Source: Deltaproteobacteria bacterium
GTDB taxonomy: Bacteria; Desulfobacterota; Syntrophobacteria; Syntrophobacterales; Syntrophobacteraceae
Reading direction: 5' to 3'
Assembly: GCA_021777755.1 (NCBI GenBank)
Contig: JAJYDE010000038.1
Span: forward strand, 1-39,457
Length of the DNA: 39,457 bases
Below are positions 32,587 through 39,457 of the stretch, in pieces. The notes beneath the pieces were generated by a model, which was given only the letters and a program-made list of their open reading frames with translations, was not told where the DNA came from and searched no databases. The position numbers and the translations under genes were made by a program. The first letter of the stretch is position 1. Each line of letters starts with the position of its first letter.

Positions 32587-34254
32587 TTATGAAAAAAAGC
32601 CGGCGAACCGGTCTCTGAACTCCCGGCAAAGCCGCTCGGAGACCCGGTGTTCGAAAAGCCGCCCATCGGGGCTCGCCCCGAGGATCACCGCGTCGCGCAA
32701 GAAAACGGCCAAAAGGGCTTTGCCCGTGGTCCGCCTTTTGGCGCCATGGGTTTTCGCGCCTCCCATCCCCCGCCCCGCCGCGATCTTTTCGGCTACGCCC
32801 CGGGGCTCTTCGGCCAGGGCGGAAATTTCCCGTCTTTCTTCCCGCCCGAGCGTTTTGAAGAAATTGAGAATCCGTCCAAGCCGCAGCAGTGTCACGGAGT
32901 CCCGCCGGCTGGTGGTATCGGAGACGGGAAGCGCTGTGGAGCGAAGGAGCGAAAGGTGCGCGGGAAGAAGGCCCCGGGCGGCGCACCTGGCAAAGTCGCG
33001 ACTTCCCGGAGAGGGATAGAACACCGAGACTCCGGCAATCGCCTCCTTATCGGCCAGGTAGATCAGATCCGCCACCGATTCCAACGGGTCCTGATCAGGC
33101 GCCCCGACGATGATATAGGCCACCGCATCGAGTCCGAAGCGGGCCGCCGCCGAAAGCGCCTCTTCGAAAGAGTGTTTGACATCGGGGCGTCCAAATCTTT
33201 TCAACTGCTCCGGGGAGGTCGTGCAAAGGGAGAGATTGAGCGTTCGAAAGCCGGCCGTTTTCATGGCCCGGATCACTTCCAAATCGAGGCTTGGCGGAAA
33301 GAGGCCGTTCATCGCCCGAAGCTCGAGGCCCAAGCCGGAAAACCGGGCTTGGATTTCACCAAGCACACTCAAAAACCATTCTTTTCGAAAGGAGATGTTT
33401 TCATCTTCGAAATCGATGAAACGGGCACCCGCGCCCAGGACCTCGCGGCCGATTTCTTCGAGGAGCCTCGAAGGGCTTTTCATGCGGAAAGGCAGCCACG
33501 ATGCGCACCCGATCGAGCAGTAGCCGCAGCTTAGCGGGCAGCCCCTGCCCGCGGTCACAACGGCTGAGACGCTTTTACCGCGCCGGTAGAAGCCATGATC
33601 CAGGAGTTCGAGCGCGGGGAGCGGAACCTGGTCGAGGTCGTCCAAAACGGCGGGCGGGTTAAGAAAAAACTTCCCAGGGCCCGTCTTGAACCCTATACCG
33701 GGAACCGATTCAATGCGCCCGTTACCTCGCAGGGCTTCGGCCAACCGGACCAAGCCGGCCTCGCCTTCGCCCCGGATGATGAAATCGACGCAGTCCCAGC
33801 CCAGAACCTCCTCGCCCATTTCGGTCGGATGATGGCCGCCCAGCACCACCAGCGCCCGGGGGCACTTGCGTTTTACGGCCGAGGCGGTCTCAAGGGCCTC
33901 GGAGGCGTAAGCGCTGAAAAGCGAGGATACGCCCACAAGAAAGGGGTCGGACCGGGCGACCCTTTCGGCGATGCCATCAAAATCGAGGCCGTAGTGGCTG
34001 AAATCGTAAAAGAGGCAAAAGGGCGAAATATCGGGCCCGGGGTAGAAGTCCCGGAGATAGTTCATCTCGGGGGGAAGCGCCATCTTTTTGGATTTGTTCG
34101 TTGCGAGCGCATCGACGATTTCCACCGACCAGCCCCGCAGCAAAAGAGGCGAAGCGATGCAGGCCAGTCCGTAGGGAACGGTCCTTTTGGCCGTAAGATA
34201 AAAGTCCCGGATGGGTGGTTGAACGAGAACGATATCTGCCATTGGCGGGCTCAT
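32587..34254 (-). CDS. B12-binding-domain radical SAM protein
   Basis: A 555-residue protein. The N-terminal Rossmann-like cobalamin-binding domain is indicated by VLVQPPIRDFYLTAKRTVPY, LVGVSSLFSAYASEALETA and LGGHHPTEMGEEVL. The radical SAM cluster motif CPLSCGYC (Cys239, Cys243, Cys246) lies in VVTAGRGCPLSCGYCSIGC. A canonical DxHxxG cobalamin-ligand motif is not evident, as in many members. Residues 250-430 form the rest of the TIM-barrel (VSVFYPSPGSRDF, YIIVGAPDQDP). Members methylate unactivated carbons or modify tetrapyrroles and lipids; no specific role is assigned. It starts 2 bp after the priA stop, so it is translationally linked with priA. Confidence 0.88.
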   Translation of the reverse strand: MSPPMADIVLVQPPIRDFYLTAKRTVPYGLACIASPLLLRGWSVEIVDALATNKSKKMALPPEMNYLRDFYPGPDISPFCLFYDFSHYGLDFDGIAERVARSDPFLVGVSSLFSAYASEALETASAVKRKCPRALVVLGGHHPTEMGEEVLGWDCVDFIIRGEGEAGLVRLAEALRGNGRIESVPGIGFKTGPGKFFLNPPAVLDDLDQVPLPALELLDHGFYRRGKSVSAVVTAGRGCPLSCGYCSIGCASWLPFRMKSPSRLLEEIGREVLGAGARFIDFEDENISFRKEWFLSVLGEIQARFSGLGLELRAMNGLFPPSLDLEVIRAMKTAGFRTLNLSLCTTSPEQLKRFGRPDVKHSFEEALSAAARFGLDAVAYIIVGAPDQDPLESVADLIYLADKEAIAGVSVFYPSPGSRDFARCAARGLLPAHLSLLRSTALPVSDTTSRRDSVTLLRLGRILNFFKTLGREERREISALAEEPRGVAEKIAAGRGMGGAKTHGAKRRTTGKALLAVFLRDAVILGASPDGRLFEHRVSERLCREFRDRFAGFFS

Positions 34255-34258
34255 CTTC

Positions 34259-36298
34259 TCATGCTTCGGTTGACGGATCGCGGTCCACGGTGATCTGCAC
34301 GGCCCGAAAGGAGGAATCGCCCTTCACCGCCTGGAGCACGGCGAGGACGAAATCGCGCATATCCGGGTTTGTCCAGGTTTTGAGGAAAACCTGCCATCGA
34401 TACCTGTTTTTGAGTTTTACGAAGGCGGCGGGCGAGGGACCGAGCACCGCGACGGCTCCGCCCCCTTTTCGGAATTCCTCGGCCCTTTGGCGGCACAGGG
34501 CGGCAAGAAGGCGGGCTCCGGCCACCGCGGCCTCCTCGTCGCCCGAGGTTACGAGGAGCTTTAGAAGGCGGCTGAAGGGCGGATACTGGAGGTTTTCCCT
34601 CGATTTGAGTTCTTCGCGGCAAAAGCCATCGTAGTCGAGCCTTAGAGCCGAATCGATGGTAAAATGATCCGGATTGTAGGTCTGAACGATCACGCGGCCG
34701 GGTTCTTCTCCGCGCCCCGCGCGCCCCGCGACCTGGATGAGAAGCTGGACCAGGGTCTCCCCGGCCCGGAAATCGCCGGCCTGCAGGCCGCTGTCGGCGT
34801 TTATGATGCCGACCAGGGTCATATTCGGAAAATCGTGGCCCTTTGAAATCATCTGGGTACCCAAGAGGATGTCGGCCTTGCCCGATCTCACCTCGCCCAG
34901 CGCGTTTACCAGACGCTTGCGGCTGCTCATGGTGTCCCGGTCGACTCGAACCACGCGGGCCGCGGGGAAAAGCCTTTTGACCTCCTTTTCGACCTTTTCG
35001 GTCCCGAAGCCGCGCGGGAAAAGCGCGGCGTGGCCGCAGGCGGGGCACCGGTCCGGAAGGCGCGCTTCAAAGCCGCAGAAATGGCAGCGCAGCCGGTCGT
35101 CGTCCTTGTGGTAGGTAAGGGTCACGCTGCAGGAGGCGCACTCCAGGGGCTTGCCGCAGGTGTTGCAAAGGTAGTATTTCGAATAGCCGCGGCGGTTCAG
35201 AAACAACAGAGCCTGGTGGCCGGCTCCGAGCGTCTCGCCTATCGCCACGCGCAGCCGGTAGGAAAAAATCCCCCGCTTTCCGCCCTCGCGCTTCATGTCC
35301 ACCACTTCCAGCGCGGGCAGGGGCCGGTTGAGGATGCGGGAGGGAAGCGTGACCTGTCGATAGAGTTTTTCGGCGCACCGTTGCACCGTCTGGATCGACG
35401 GGGTGGCCGAGCCCATCACCACGGGCCCCTCGACGATCTTTGCCCGCATGAGGGCCGCGTCCCGGGCGTTGTAGCGCAGGTGATCGTCCTGCTTGTAGGC
35501 GGTGTCGTGCTCCTCGTCGACTATAATGAGCCGAAGATTTTGAACGGGAGTAAGAATGGCCGATCTTGCCCCCAGCACGATTTTCCTTTTTCCCGACCGG
35601 ATCTCGGCCCAGGAGCGTTTGCGAAAGCCTTCGGAGAGCCCGCTGTGCCACACCCCCAGACTCTGGCCGAAGCGGTCCTGGAAAATGGTTTCCATCTGGG
35701 CGCTTATGCCTATTTCGGGAACCAGCAGTATGGAGCCGTAGCCAAGCAGCAAGGCTTTTTCCATGAGCCGCATGTAGACTTCGGTTTTACCGCTTCCGGT
35801 CACCCCGTAGAGCACGAAGGGCTGAAAGGAGGGATTTTCGACGAAGGGAAGGATTTGTTCGAGGGCGGCCCGCTGGTCGACGGTGGGCTCGAACACCGCG
35901 GCCCGGGGGGTCGCCGGCTCCGTTTTTTTCCGCTCCCGCCCGCGGCCCGCGCCGACCGGCTCCGAGACCCCGAACGGAATCACAAGATCGAACACCTCGC
36001 CCAGGGGATAAAAATAGTAGCTCGACAACCAGCGGCAAAGTTGGAGCAAGTCGGGCGGCAGGGCCGGCATTTCGTCGATCGCGTCCAGGATCGGGCGAAT
36101 GGCGACCCCTTCGGGCAATTCCGGAACGGAACAGCCCAGGCTCAGGACAACCCCGGCGAGCGTTCTTTTCCCCAGTTCGACCAGCACCCGGCTTCCGGGC
36201 GAAAGACGCGCGGCCAGACGATCGGGGACCGCGTAGTGGAGGCTTCTGCCCAAGGCCGCTCCCATAACGGCCACTTCGGCAAACAGCTCACTTTCCAT
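34259..36298 (-). CDS. priA: Primosomal protein N' (PriA helicase)
   Basis: A 679-residue replication-restart helicase. The 3'-DNA-binding domain is followed by Walker A in YGVTGSGKTEVYM and the DEEH box in IIVDEEHDTAYKQ. The eight-cysteine zinc-binding region is complete: CNTCGKPLECASC, then RCHFCGF and RCPACG. The helicase C-terminal motifs are LLGTQMISKGHDFPNMTLV and LLIQVAGRAGRG. ATG at 36298 overlaps the upstream gene by 11 bp. E. coli PriA is 732 residues, so the length is normal. It restarts stalled forks on chromosomal DNA; here it sits between a LytM-like gene and a radical SAM gene. Confidence 0.97.
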   Translation of the reverse strand: MESELFAEVAVMGAALGRSLHYAVPDRLAARLSPGSRVLVELGKRTLAGVVLSLGCSVPELPEGVAIRPILDAIDEMPALPPDLLQLCRWLSSYYFYPLGEVFDLVIPFGVSEPVGAGRGRERKKTEPATPRAAVFEPTVDQRAALEQILPFVENPSFQPFVLYGVTGSGKTEVYMRLMEKALLLGYGSILLVPEIGISAQMETIFQDRFGQSLGVWHSGLSEGFRKRSWAEIRSGKRKIVLGARSAILTPVQNLRLIIVDEEHDTAYKQDDHLRYNARDAALMRAKIVEGPVVMGSATPSIQTVQRCAEKLYRQVTLPSRILNRPLPALEVVDMKREGGKRGIFSYRLRVAIGETLGAGHQALLFLNRRGYSKYYLCNTCGKPLECASCSVTLTYHKDDDRLRCHFCGFEARLPDRCPACGHAALFPRGFGTEKVEKEVKRLFPAARVVRVDRDTMSSRKRLVNALGEVRSGKADILLGTQMISKGHDFPNMTLVGIINADSGLQAGDFRAGETLVQLLIQVAGRAGRGEEPGRVIVQTYNPDHFTIDSALRLDYDGFCREELKSRENLQYPPFSRLLKLLVTSGDEEAAVAGARLLAALCRQRAEEFRKGGGAVAVLGPSPAAFVKLKNRYRWQVFLKTWTNPDMRDFVLAVLQAVKGDSSFRAVQITVDRDPSTEA

Positions 36299-37409
36299 TC
36301 TCGCGGCCCAACGCCGCCATGCAGGCGCCGCTCGTTTTGGCAAACGCGGCGGCCTCCGCCTCCGGGATCGACCTCAAGGGCGAAAACCCGGCTGTTTCGA
36401 AATCCAGGGGCCCGCCGTTCCGGTAGAACTGAAAGTCGAAGTAGGCTTTTCCGCTTTCGTTTTTCCCCGCCCGGCCGATCGTCATGCCTCTTCGCACCAC
36501 CGCCCCGCGCACGACTTCGCAGGCCGAGAGGTTTCCGTACCAGCTCGAATAGCCTCCCCCGTGGCGGATTTGGATCGAAAACCGCGCTCCCCGGGCTCTG
36601 TGGACAGCGGCCACCATCCCATCGGCGACGGCGCACACCCTGGTCCCTTCCGAGACGATGAACATCGTTTCGAAGCGGGGCCGGGAAATCTTTAAAACCG
36701 GGCCTCGGGGACAATGCAGGGGCGTTTTGGCAAAGGGGCGCTCAAGGGAGCGGCCCCGGGCATCGAAATATCCCCGGGACCCGTCGGGAAGCTCGAACCC
36801 GATGGCCTCCCGCTCTTTTCCCGATATCTCCAGAAGAGAGCCGAGGATAAGAAAGCCGCCCGGATACTTCCCGTAATAGACCGAGATGGAATCGCCCGCT
36901 TTCCAATCGCAGGCAAGATCGGCAGTGCAGGAAAAAATATCGGCCAGCCGAGAGATAACCGGCTCGGGGAGCCCGCAGGCGACACACGAATGGTGAAAAC
37001 TCCCGGAGGCCGGGCAGTGCGCGGCAGTCCCCTTTTCGTTTTTTCCCGGAAGCCAACCGGAGGCGGTTTTTCGAAAAACGTAGGCGCCGCCGCCCGAACG
37101 AAGATAGACGAGCTTGCGGTTTGAAATCAAAAGGGCTTGGTCACCGCCCTGGAAACTTTTGACCGATCCGGCCTCCAGGGCTTTGCCCAACGGAGACCCG
37201 GCGAGCGCCTTTTTCAGCTCATCGCCGGAAAGCATCACCAGGGGCCGGGCTCTGCGCACTTCGGGTTCTCTTGGCGAGACAAATTTCAGCCATCCGGGCC
37301 AGAGGGTCATCCCCCGGTATATCCCGAAGCCGATCCCCGCGACAAGCAGCACGATCAAAAGATGGCGGCCGCGAAAACGCCTTTTGGGGTAAAATTCAAT
37401 TTTCGACAT
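36288..37409 (-). CDS. MepM-like M23/LytM protein lacking catalytic residues (pseudo-peptidase)
   Basis: A membrane-anchored protein of 373 residues, or 378 if translation starts at 37424; the inner ATG has CGGA 6 nt upstream. One transmembrane helix (LLIVLLVAGIGFGIY) precedes an OapA/Csd3-like region (ADIFSCTADLACDWKAGDSI, EAIGFELPDGSRGYFD) as in MepM-type endopeptidases. The LytM domain follows (EGTRVCAVADGMVAAV, IQIRHGGGYSSWYGNLS, VVRRGMTIGRAG), but the zinc ligands are gone: the usual HPVL-to-GVDY segment reads GPVLKISRPRFETMFIV, and HLHYE reads YFDFQFY. It is probably an EnvC-like activator or scaffold of cell-wall amidases. It overlaps priA by 11 bp, and a solitary CRISPR repeat lies at its start. 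Confidence 0.85.
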   Translation of the reverse strand: MSKIEFYPKRRFRGRHLLIVLLVAGIGFGIYRGMTLWPGWLKFVSPREPEVRRARPLVMLSGDELKKALAGSPLGKALEAGSVKSFQGGDQALLISNRKLVYLRSGGGAYVFRKTASGWLPGKNEKGTAAHCPASGSFHHSCVACGLPEPVISRLADIFSCTADLACDWKAGDSISVYYGKYPGGFLILGSLLEISGKEREAIGFELPDGSRGYFDARGRSLERPFAKTPLHCPRGPVLKISRPRFETMFIVSEGTRVCAVADGMVAAVHRARGARFSIQIRHGGGYSSWYGNLSACEVVRGAVVRRGMTIGRAGKNESGKAYFDFQFYRNGGPLDFETAGFSPLRSIPEAEAAAFAKTSGACMAALGRENGK

Positions 37410-37425
37410 TTTTTCCGATGGCATT

Positions 37426-37457
37426 GTTCAAGTCCACGCCCCCGCGCGGGGGGCGAC
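37426..37457 (-). CRISPR. Solitary CRISPR repeat in the leader of the LytM-like gene
   Basis: A 32-bp match to the array repeat at 39231-39392, differing at three positions (GTTCAAGTCC for GTTTCAATCC at the plus-strand left end), with the GC-rich palindrome perfect. There is no second repeat on either side at the 65-bp period. On the minus strand it has the same orientation as pre-crRNA and ends 1 nt before the ATG at 37424, placing a strong hairpin in the 5' end of the mRNA. Confidence 0.9.
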
Positions 37458-37789
37458 ACGTGGTGTCAGTACGGGAAGACACTCTTATTGGCAATTGTGT
37501 TCGGCTAATGTGTTCGGCAATTGTGGCAAGGGATACTATTATCAATTGCACGCCTTTTCAAACGAAACTTGTTTACGCCGGTGGCCCGCGATTGAAAGCC
37601 CGGATTTTTTGCCAGGGAGGGACAAGAAATAGTTGTCGTTTATCGGCGAGGGCCGCGCTTTTTAAAACTTCCAAATTGAGAGCTGTATCCCCGGTTTTGC
37701 AATTATGGGCAATTCGCCGAGAAGATCACGCTGTTTTTTGAAAAAATATTTTTTTGCCTGTTTTGCTATCATACTGATTTAACGCATTT
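37458..37789. other. Intergenic, AT-richer, no gene seen
   Basis: No supportable frame. It has a 10-bp direct repeat GGCAATTGTG at 37490 and 37516 with a TGTTCGGC repeat between, and a run of A/T near 37738-37755. The LytM-like gene's promoter should lie here or in the CRISPR repeat itself. Confidence 0.4.
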
Positions 37790-37798
37790 TTAATGCTA

Positions 37799-37917
37799 TT
37801 TTGGGTAAAAAATAACAGCAGGAATAACAGCACAGGAACAGCATGGGAACAGCATGGATAACAGCATAGGTAACAGCATGGGTATCAGCATGATAACAGC
37901 ATGGTAACAGCATGGGG
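37799..37917 (-). repeat. Nine-unit 11-13 bp iteron-like block (copy 2)
   Basis: Nine TGCTGTT-core units in the same spacing order as 5510-5625, with one unit mutated to TGCTGAT. The flanking 32 nt (37799-37830) are identical to 5594-5625. Confidence 0.85.
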
Positions 37918-38172
37918 AAAAAGGGCCAAAAATCGGGCGAAAAGAGCGAAGCGCAAAAATAGGAGATATTAAGGAGGGCGGAGGAGAATAAGGAGGGCGG
38001 AGGAAAATCGTTTTTTCGAGTGCGGCCGACTTGCCGGGGGCGCGCCGGGAGGCGGAGGGGAGGCGGATGGGCGGAGGTCTTCGCCAGGGCGGACCGCACG
38101 GGAAGAGATTTTCGACGGACGCGGGAAGAGCAAAGTCATTCGGTTTTCAAAGAACTCCGTTATCGGGTGGGC

Positions 38173-38269
38173 GGGTCGCAAGGTCCGCGGAGCGAAAGAA
38201 CCACAGGGCGCAAGGACCGCGGGTCGCAAGGACCGCAGGTCGCAAGGACTGTTAGTCGAAAGAACCGCC
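38173..38269. repeat. 16-bp tandem block inside copy 2
   Basis: Six units of 15-17 bp resembling GGGTCGCAAGGACCGC start at 38173, 38189, 38206, 38221, 38237 and 38253; two carry GCGAAAGAACC variants. The matching place in copy 1 (about 5235-5285) has roughly one related unit, so this block expanded or contracted after the copies separated. Confidence 0.8.
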
Positions 38270-38452
38270 GGCCGGTAACGGTGCAATCCACGGGGTTTTG
38301 TATCACAAGGGGATTTTAAGGCGCAAAACGGCATCCAGAAGCGGCAAACAGGACGGCAAATAGGGGCGGCAAAACAAGCGGCAAGCAGTTGGTGGCGACA
38401 TCCGTCTGCCAGAATCCCCGGGGCCGACTTCTCGGTGGCCCTTCCTTACTCA

Positions 38453-38779
38453 CTACCCCCCGCGTTCGGATTTAAAACCCGAAGGCAACCGGCGGGCACC
38501 CTGAAAAACCCGAAGGATATGGACAGCCTTGCCCTCAACCATGTATGGTACAATGTATGGCACAATGTACGGAGTGCCTGTTACGACGAGTTCCCGCGTA
38601 TCCGGTACGCGGCCGGGACGACCAGTTGCAGGATGCTTCGCCAAAACATCGACACTATCCAAGACACGCTTTACGAGATCGGCCGCCGCTTGAGGATTAT
38701 CCTGAGCAATATAATCCGCTTCGGCATCCAGGTTTTTCAGGGCAGTCCTCAACCAGCGAATTTTATAACCACTTGTCAC
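38453..38779 (-). CDS. RelE/ParE-family toxin with a 4-residue internal duplication
   Basis: A 108-residue toxin of the RelE/ParE superfamily, starting MTSGYKIRWLRTALKNLD; ADYIAQDNPQAAADLVKRVL, HPATGRPGRVPDTRELVV and VHILRVFQGARRLP are typical. ParE members poison gyrase; others cleave mRNA. In the core the family's single TPYIVPYR-like strand reads TPYIVPYIVPYMVEG, because of a 12-bp unit repeated near 38541-38576. The extra IVPY may distort the central sheet and reduce toxicity. It overlaps the antitoxin gene by 17 bp, antitoxin first, the usual order. Confidence 0.9.
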   Translation of the reverse strand: MTSGYKIRWLRTALKNLDAEADYIAQDNPQAAADLVKRVLDSVDVLAKHPATGRPGRVPDTRELVVTGTPYIVPYIVPYMVEGKAVHILRVFQGARRLPSGFKSERGG

Positions 38780-38999
38780 GGAGGGCCCTCATCTCTTCGT
38801 CCGTTGCAAGATCTCCCGAATTAGCTTCCTCAATGGCTTTCAGGGTTTCATCCACTTGCCATGCCTGGATTTCAAGATAGGCCTCCACAGCCTGAGCAAT
38901 CAAAAAGCCTCTCTTCCGGCCTGTAGCCTTCGCCAGCGCTTCAAGCCGTTCTTTGGTACCAACCGGTATTCTTGCAGAAACGGTTGCAGTTTCGTCCAC
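38763..38999 (-). CDS. Ribbon-helix-helix (CopG/RelB-type) antitoxin
   Basis: A 78-residue protein starting with GTG (MDETATVSARIPVGTKERLE). The N-terminal strand VSARIP followed by LEALAKATGRKRGFLIAQAV is a ribbon-helix-helix DNA-binding fold. The acidic C-terminal half (VDETLKAIEEANSGDLATDE) would wrap the toxin. An in-frame TGA two codons upstream fixes the GTG as the first start; GAGGGGAG lies upstream. It would repress its own promoter through the inverted repeat at 39024-39038. Confidence 0.9.
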   Translation of the reverse strand: MDETATVSARIPVGTKERLEALAKATGRKRGFLIAQAVEAYLEIQAWQVDETLKAIEEANSGDLATDEEMRALRDKWL

Positions 39000-39019
39000 G
39001 GCTCATTCTCCCCTCACAT

Positions 39020-39063
39020 TGTGTATGTTGTAAACATAATATACACAGTTTGAGTTGTGGCAA
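39020..39063 (-). promoter_or_regulatory. Toxin-antitoxin promoter and operator
   Basis: Inverted repeat TATGTT-GTA-AACATA at 39024-39038 lies within outer arms TGTGTAT (39020-39026) and ATACACA (39041-39047). On the minus strand TTGCCA (39063-39058) with a 16-nt spacer leads to TATTAT, overlapping the operator, which suits autorepression by the RHH antitoxin. Confidence 0.65.
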
Positions 39064-39118
39064 CCTGAATTTTTTCCACCTGAATTTTTCCCACCTCAGT
39101 CCTTTCCTCACCGGCCCG

Positions 39119-39457
39119 AATGCAATCCATGGCCCGACGCGGCGGGGCGACCTGCCCGCTTTCGGACGAACAGCTCGACTACTGGAGTTTCAATCCACGC
39201 CCCCGGTGGAATTCGCCAGCGCCGCATGCGGTTTCAATCCACGCCCCCGCGCGGGGGGCGACACTTTATCACGTAACAATAATGAAAAGAGCGTTGTTTC
39301 AATCCACGCCCCCGCGCGGGGGGCGACGCGCCCTTTTCTGAAAACGCCGCACCCCCATTAGTTTCAATCCACGCCCCCGCGCGGGGGGCGACCTCGAACC
39401 GGACAAAACCGCCCACCAGCAGCTCGTTTTCACACCCCGCCCCCGCGCGGGGGGCGA
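39119..39457 (-). CRISPR. Type I-C-like CRISPR array, trailer end (array continues past the window)
   Basis: Three identical 32-bp repeats at 39231-39262, 39296-39327 and 39361-39392, each starting GTTTCAATCCACGCCCCCGC on this strand, with three 33-bp spacers (39263-39295, 39328-39360, 39393-39425). The minus-strand repeat ends GTGGATTGAAAC, like type I-C repeats, so transcription is toward the left with the leader off the right edge. A degenerate repeat at 39187 keeps only its first 19 bp, and an older one lies at about 39119-39151. The repeat at 39426-39457 is cut by the window and altered in its handle region (GTTTTCACACC). No cas genes are in the window. Confidence 0.95.

Larger units (their letters stand above)
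37790..38390 (-). repeat. Composite repeat element, copy 2 (inverted relative to copy 1)
   Basis: Reverse complement matches 5149-5636 block for block: the nine-unit CATGCTGTT array with the identical 32-nt end (37799-37830), the pyrimidine-rich stretch, the anchor identical at 38138-38154, then the GTGGATTGCACCGTTACCGG segment and 12-13 bp TTTGCCG units (about 38335-38385). Between anchor and GTGGATT it has gained a 16-bp tandem block missing from copy 1. No coding potential. Confidence 0.85.

Noticed and set aside
38280-38312. A further CRISPR repeat (GTGCAATCCACGGGG in composite copy 2)
   Set aside because: Only about 12 bases resemble the array repeat, the palindrome is missing, and copy 1 has the same place as GTGGATTCCACC, so it belongs to the composite element.
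5149-38390. The 32-kb segment between the inverted repeats as a mobile element
   Set aside because: It holds no integrase, transposase or transfer gene, includes housekeeping priA, and no target-site duplication was seen.

Overview
This window reads as a chromosomal segment of an anaerobic, GC-rich bacterium, most likely a Desulfobacterota (deltaproteobacterial) sulfate reducer or relative. The pointers are a cobalamin-riboswitch-controlled ThiC paralogue that fits anaerobic benzimidazole synthesis (BzaF), a DsrE-family protein whose frame continues through an in-frame TGA at a conserved cysteine position (probable selenoprotein), and the remains of a sulfide:quinone-oxidoreductase-like gene. 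Taxonomy is inference only: no rRNA, tRNA or other marker RNA was recognised.

Layout. 1-280: heptanucleotide tandem array ending at the bzaF stop codon. 281-3013 (minus): corrinoid genes pduO and cbiX, then promoter, B12 riboswitch, terminator and bzaF. 3344-4960: small membrane protein, DsrE-like selenoprotein, decayed SQR pseudogene. 5149-5636: first copy of a composite repeat. 6069-8359 (plus): NarL-type two-component pair. 8458-19338 (minus): efflux operon with DUF4410 protein, membrane-fusion lipoprotein, two tandem RND pumps, outer-membrane factor and DUF3313 lipoprotein; a second heptamer array, prone to G-quadruplex formation, sits between the fusion protein and the first pump. 19740-24758: XRE/cupin regulator, two small hypotheticals, TPR glycosyltransferase-like protein, hybrid PAS kinase. 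24864-34254: secreted papain-like peptidase, DUF2905/crotonase group, orphan PstS, PaaI thioesterase, zinc-ribbon/transglutaminase-like membrane protein, lipoprotein, radical SAM protein. 34259-37409: priA and a pseudo-MepM (LytM domain without catalytic residues), with a solitary CRISPR repeat directly before its start. 37790-38390: second, inverted copy of the composite repeat. 38453-38999: ParE/RHH toxin-antitoxin pair. 39119-39457: type I-C-like CRISPR array running off the window, with a decaying trailer end.

How it fits together. The corrinoid genes cover cobalt insertion, adenosylation and lower-ligand synthesis, with B12 feedback through the riboswitch. The efflux operon carries every part of an RND pump plus two accessory envelope proteins, and an XRE/cupin regulator is transcribed divergently from it. 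The most unusual material is non-coding: the GGGTAGC-type arrays that start at stop codons, the inverted composite repeat with nine iteron-like units in each copy, and the lone CRISPR repeat in crRNA-sense orientation in a gene's leader. No cas genes lie in the window.
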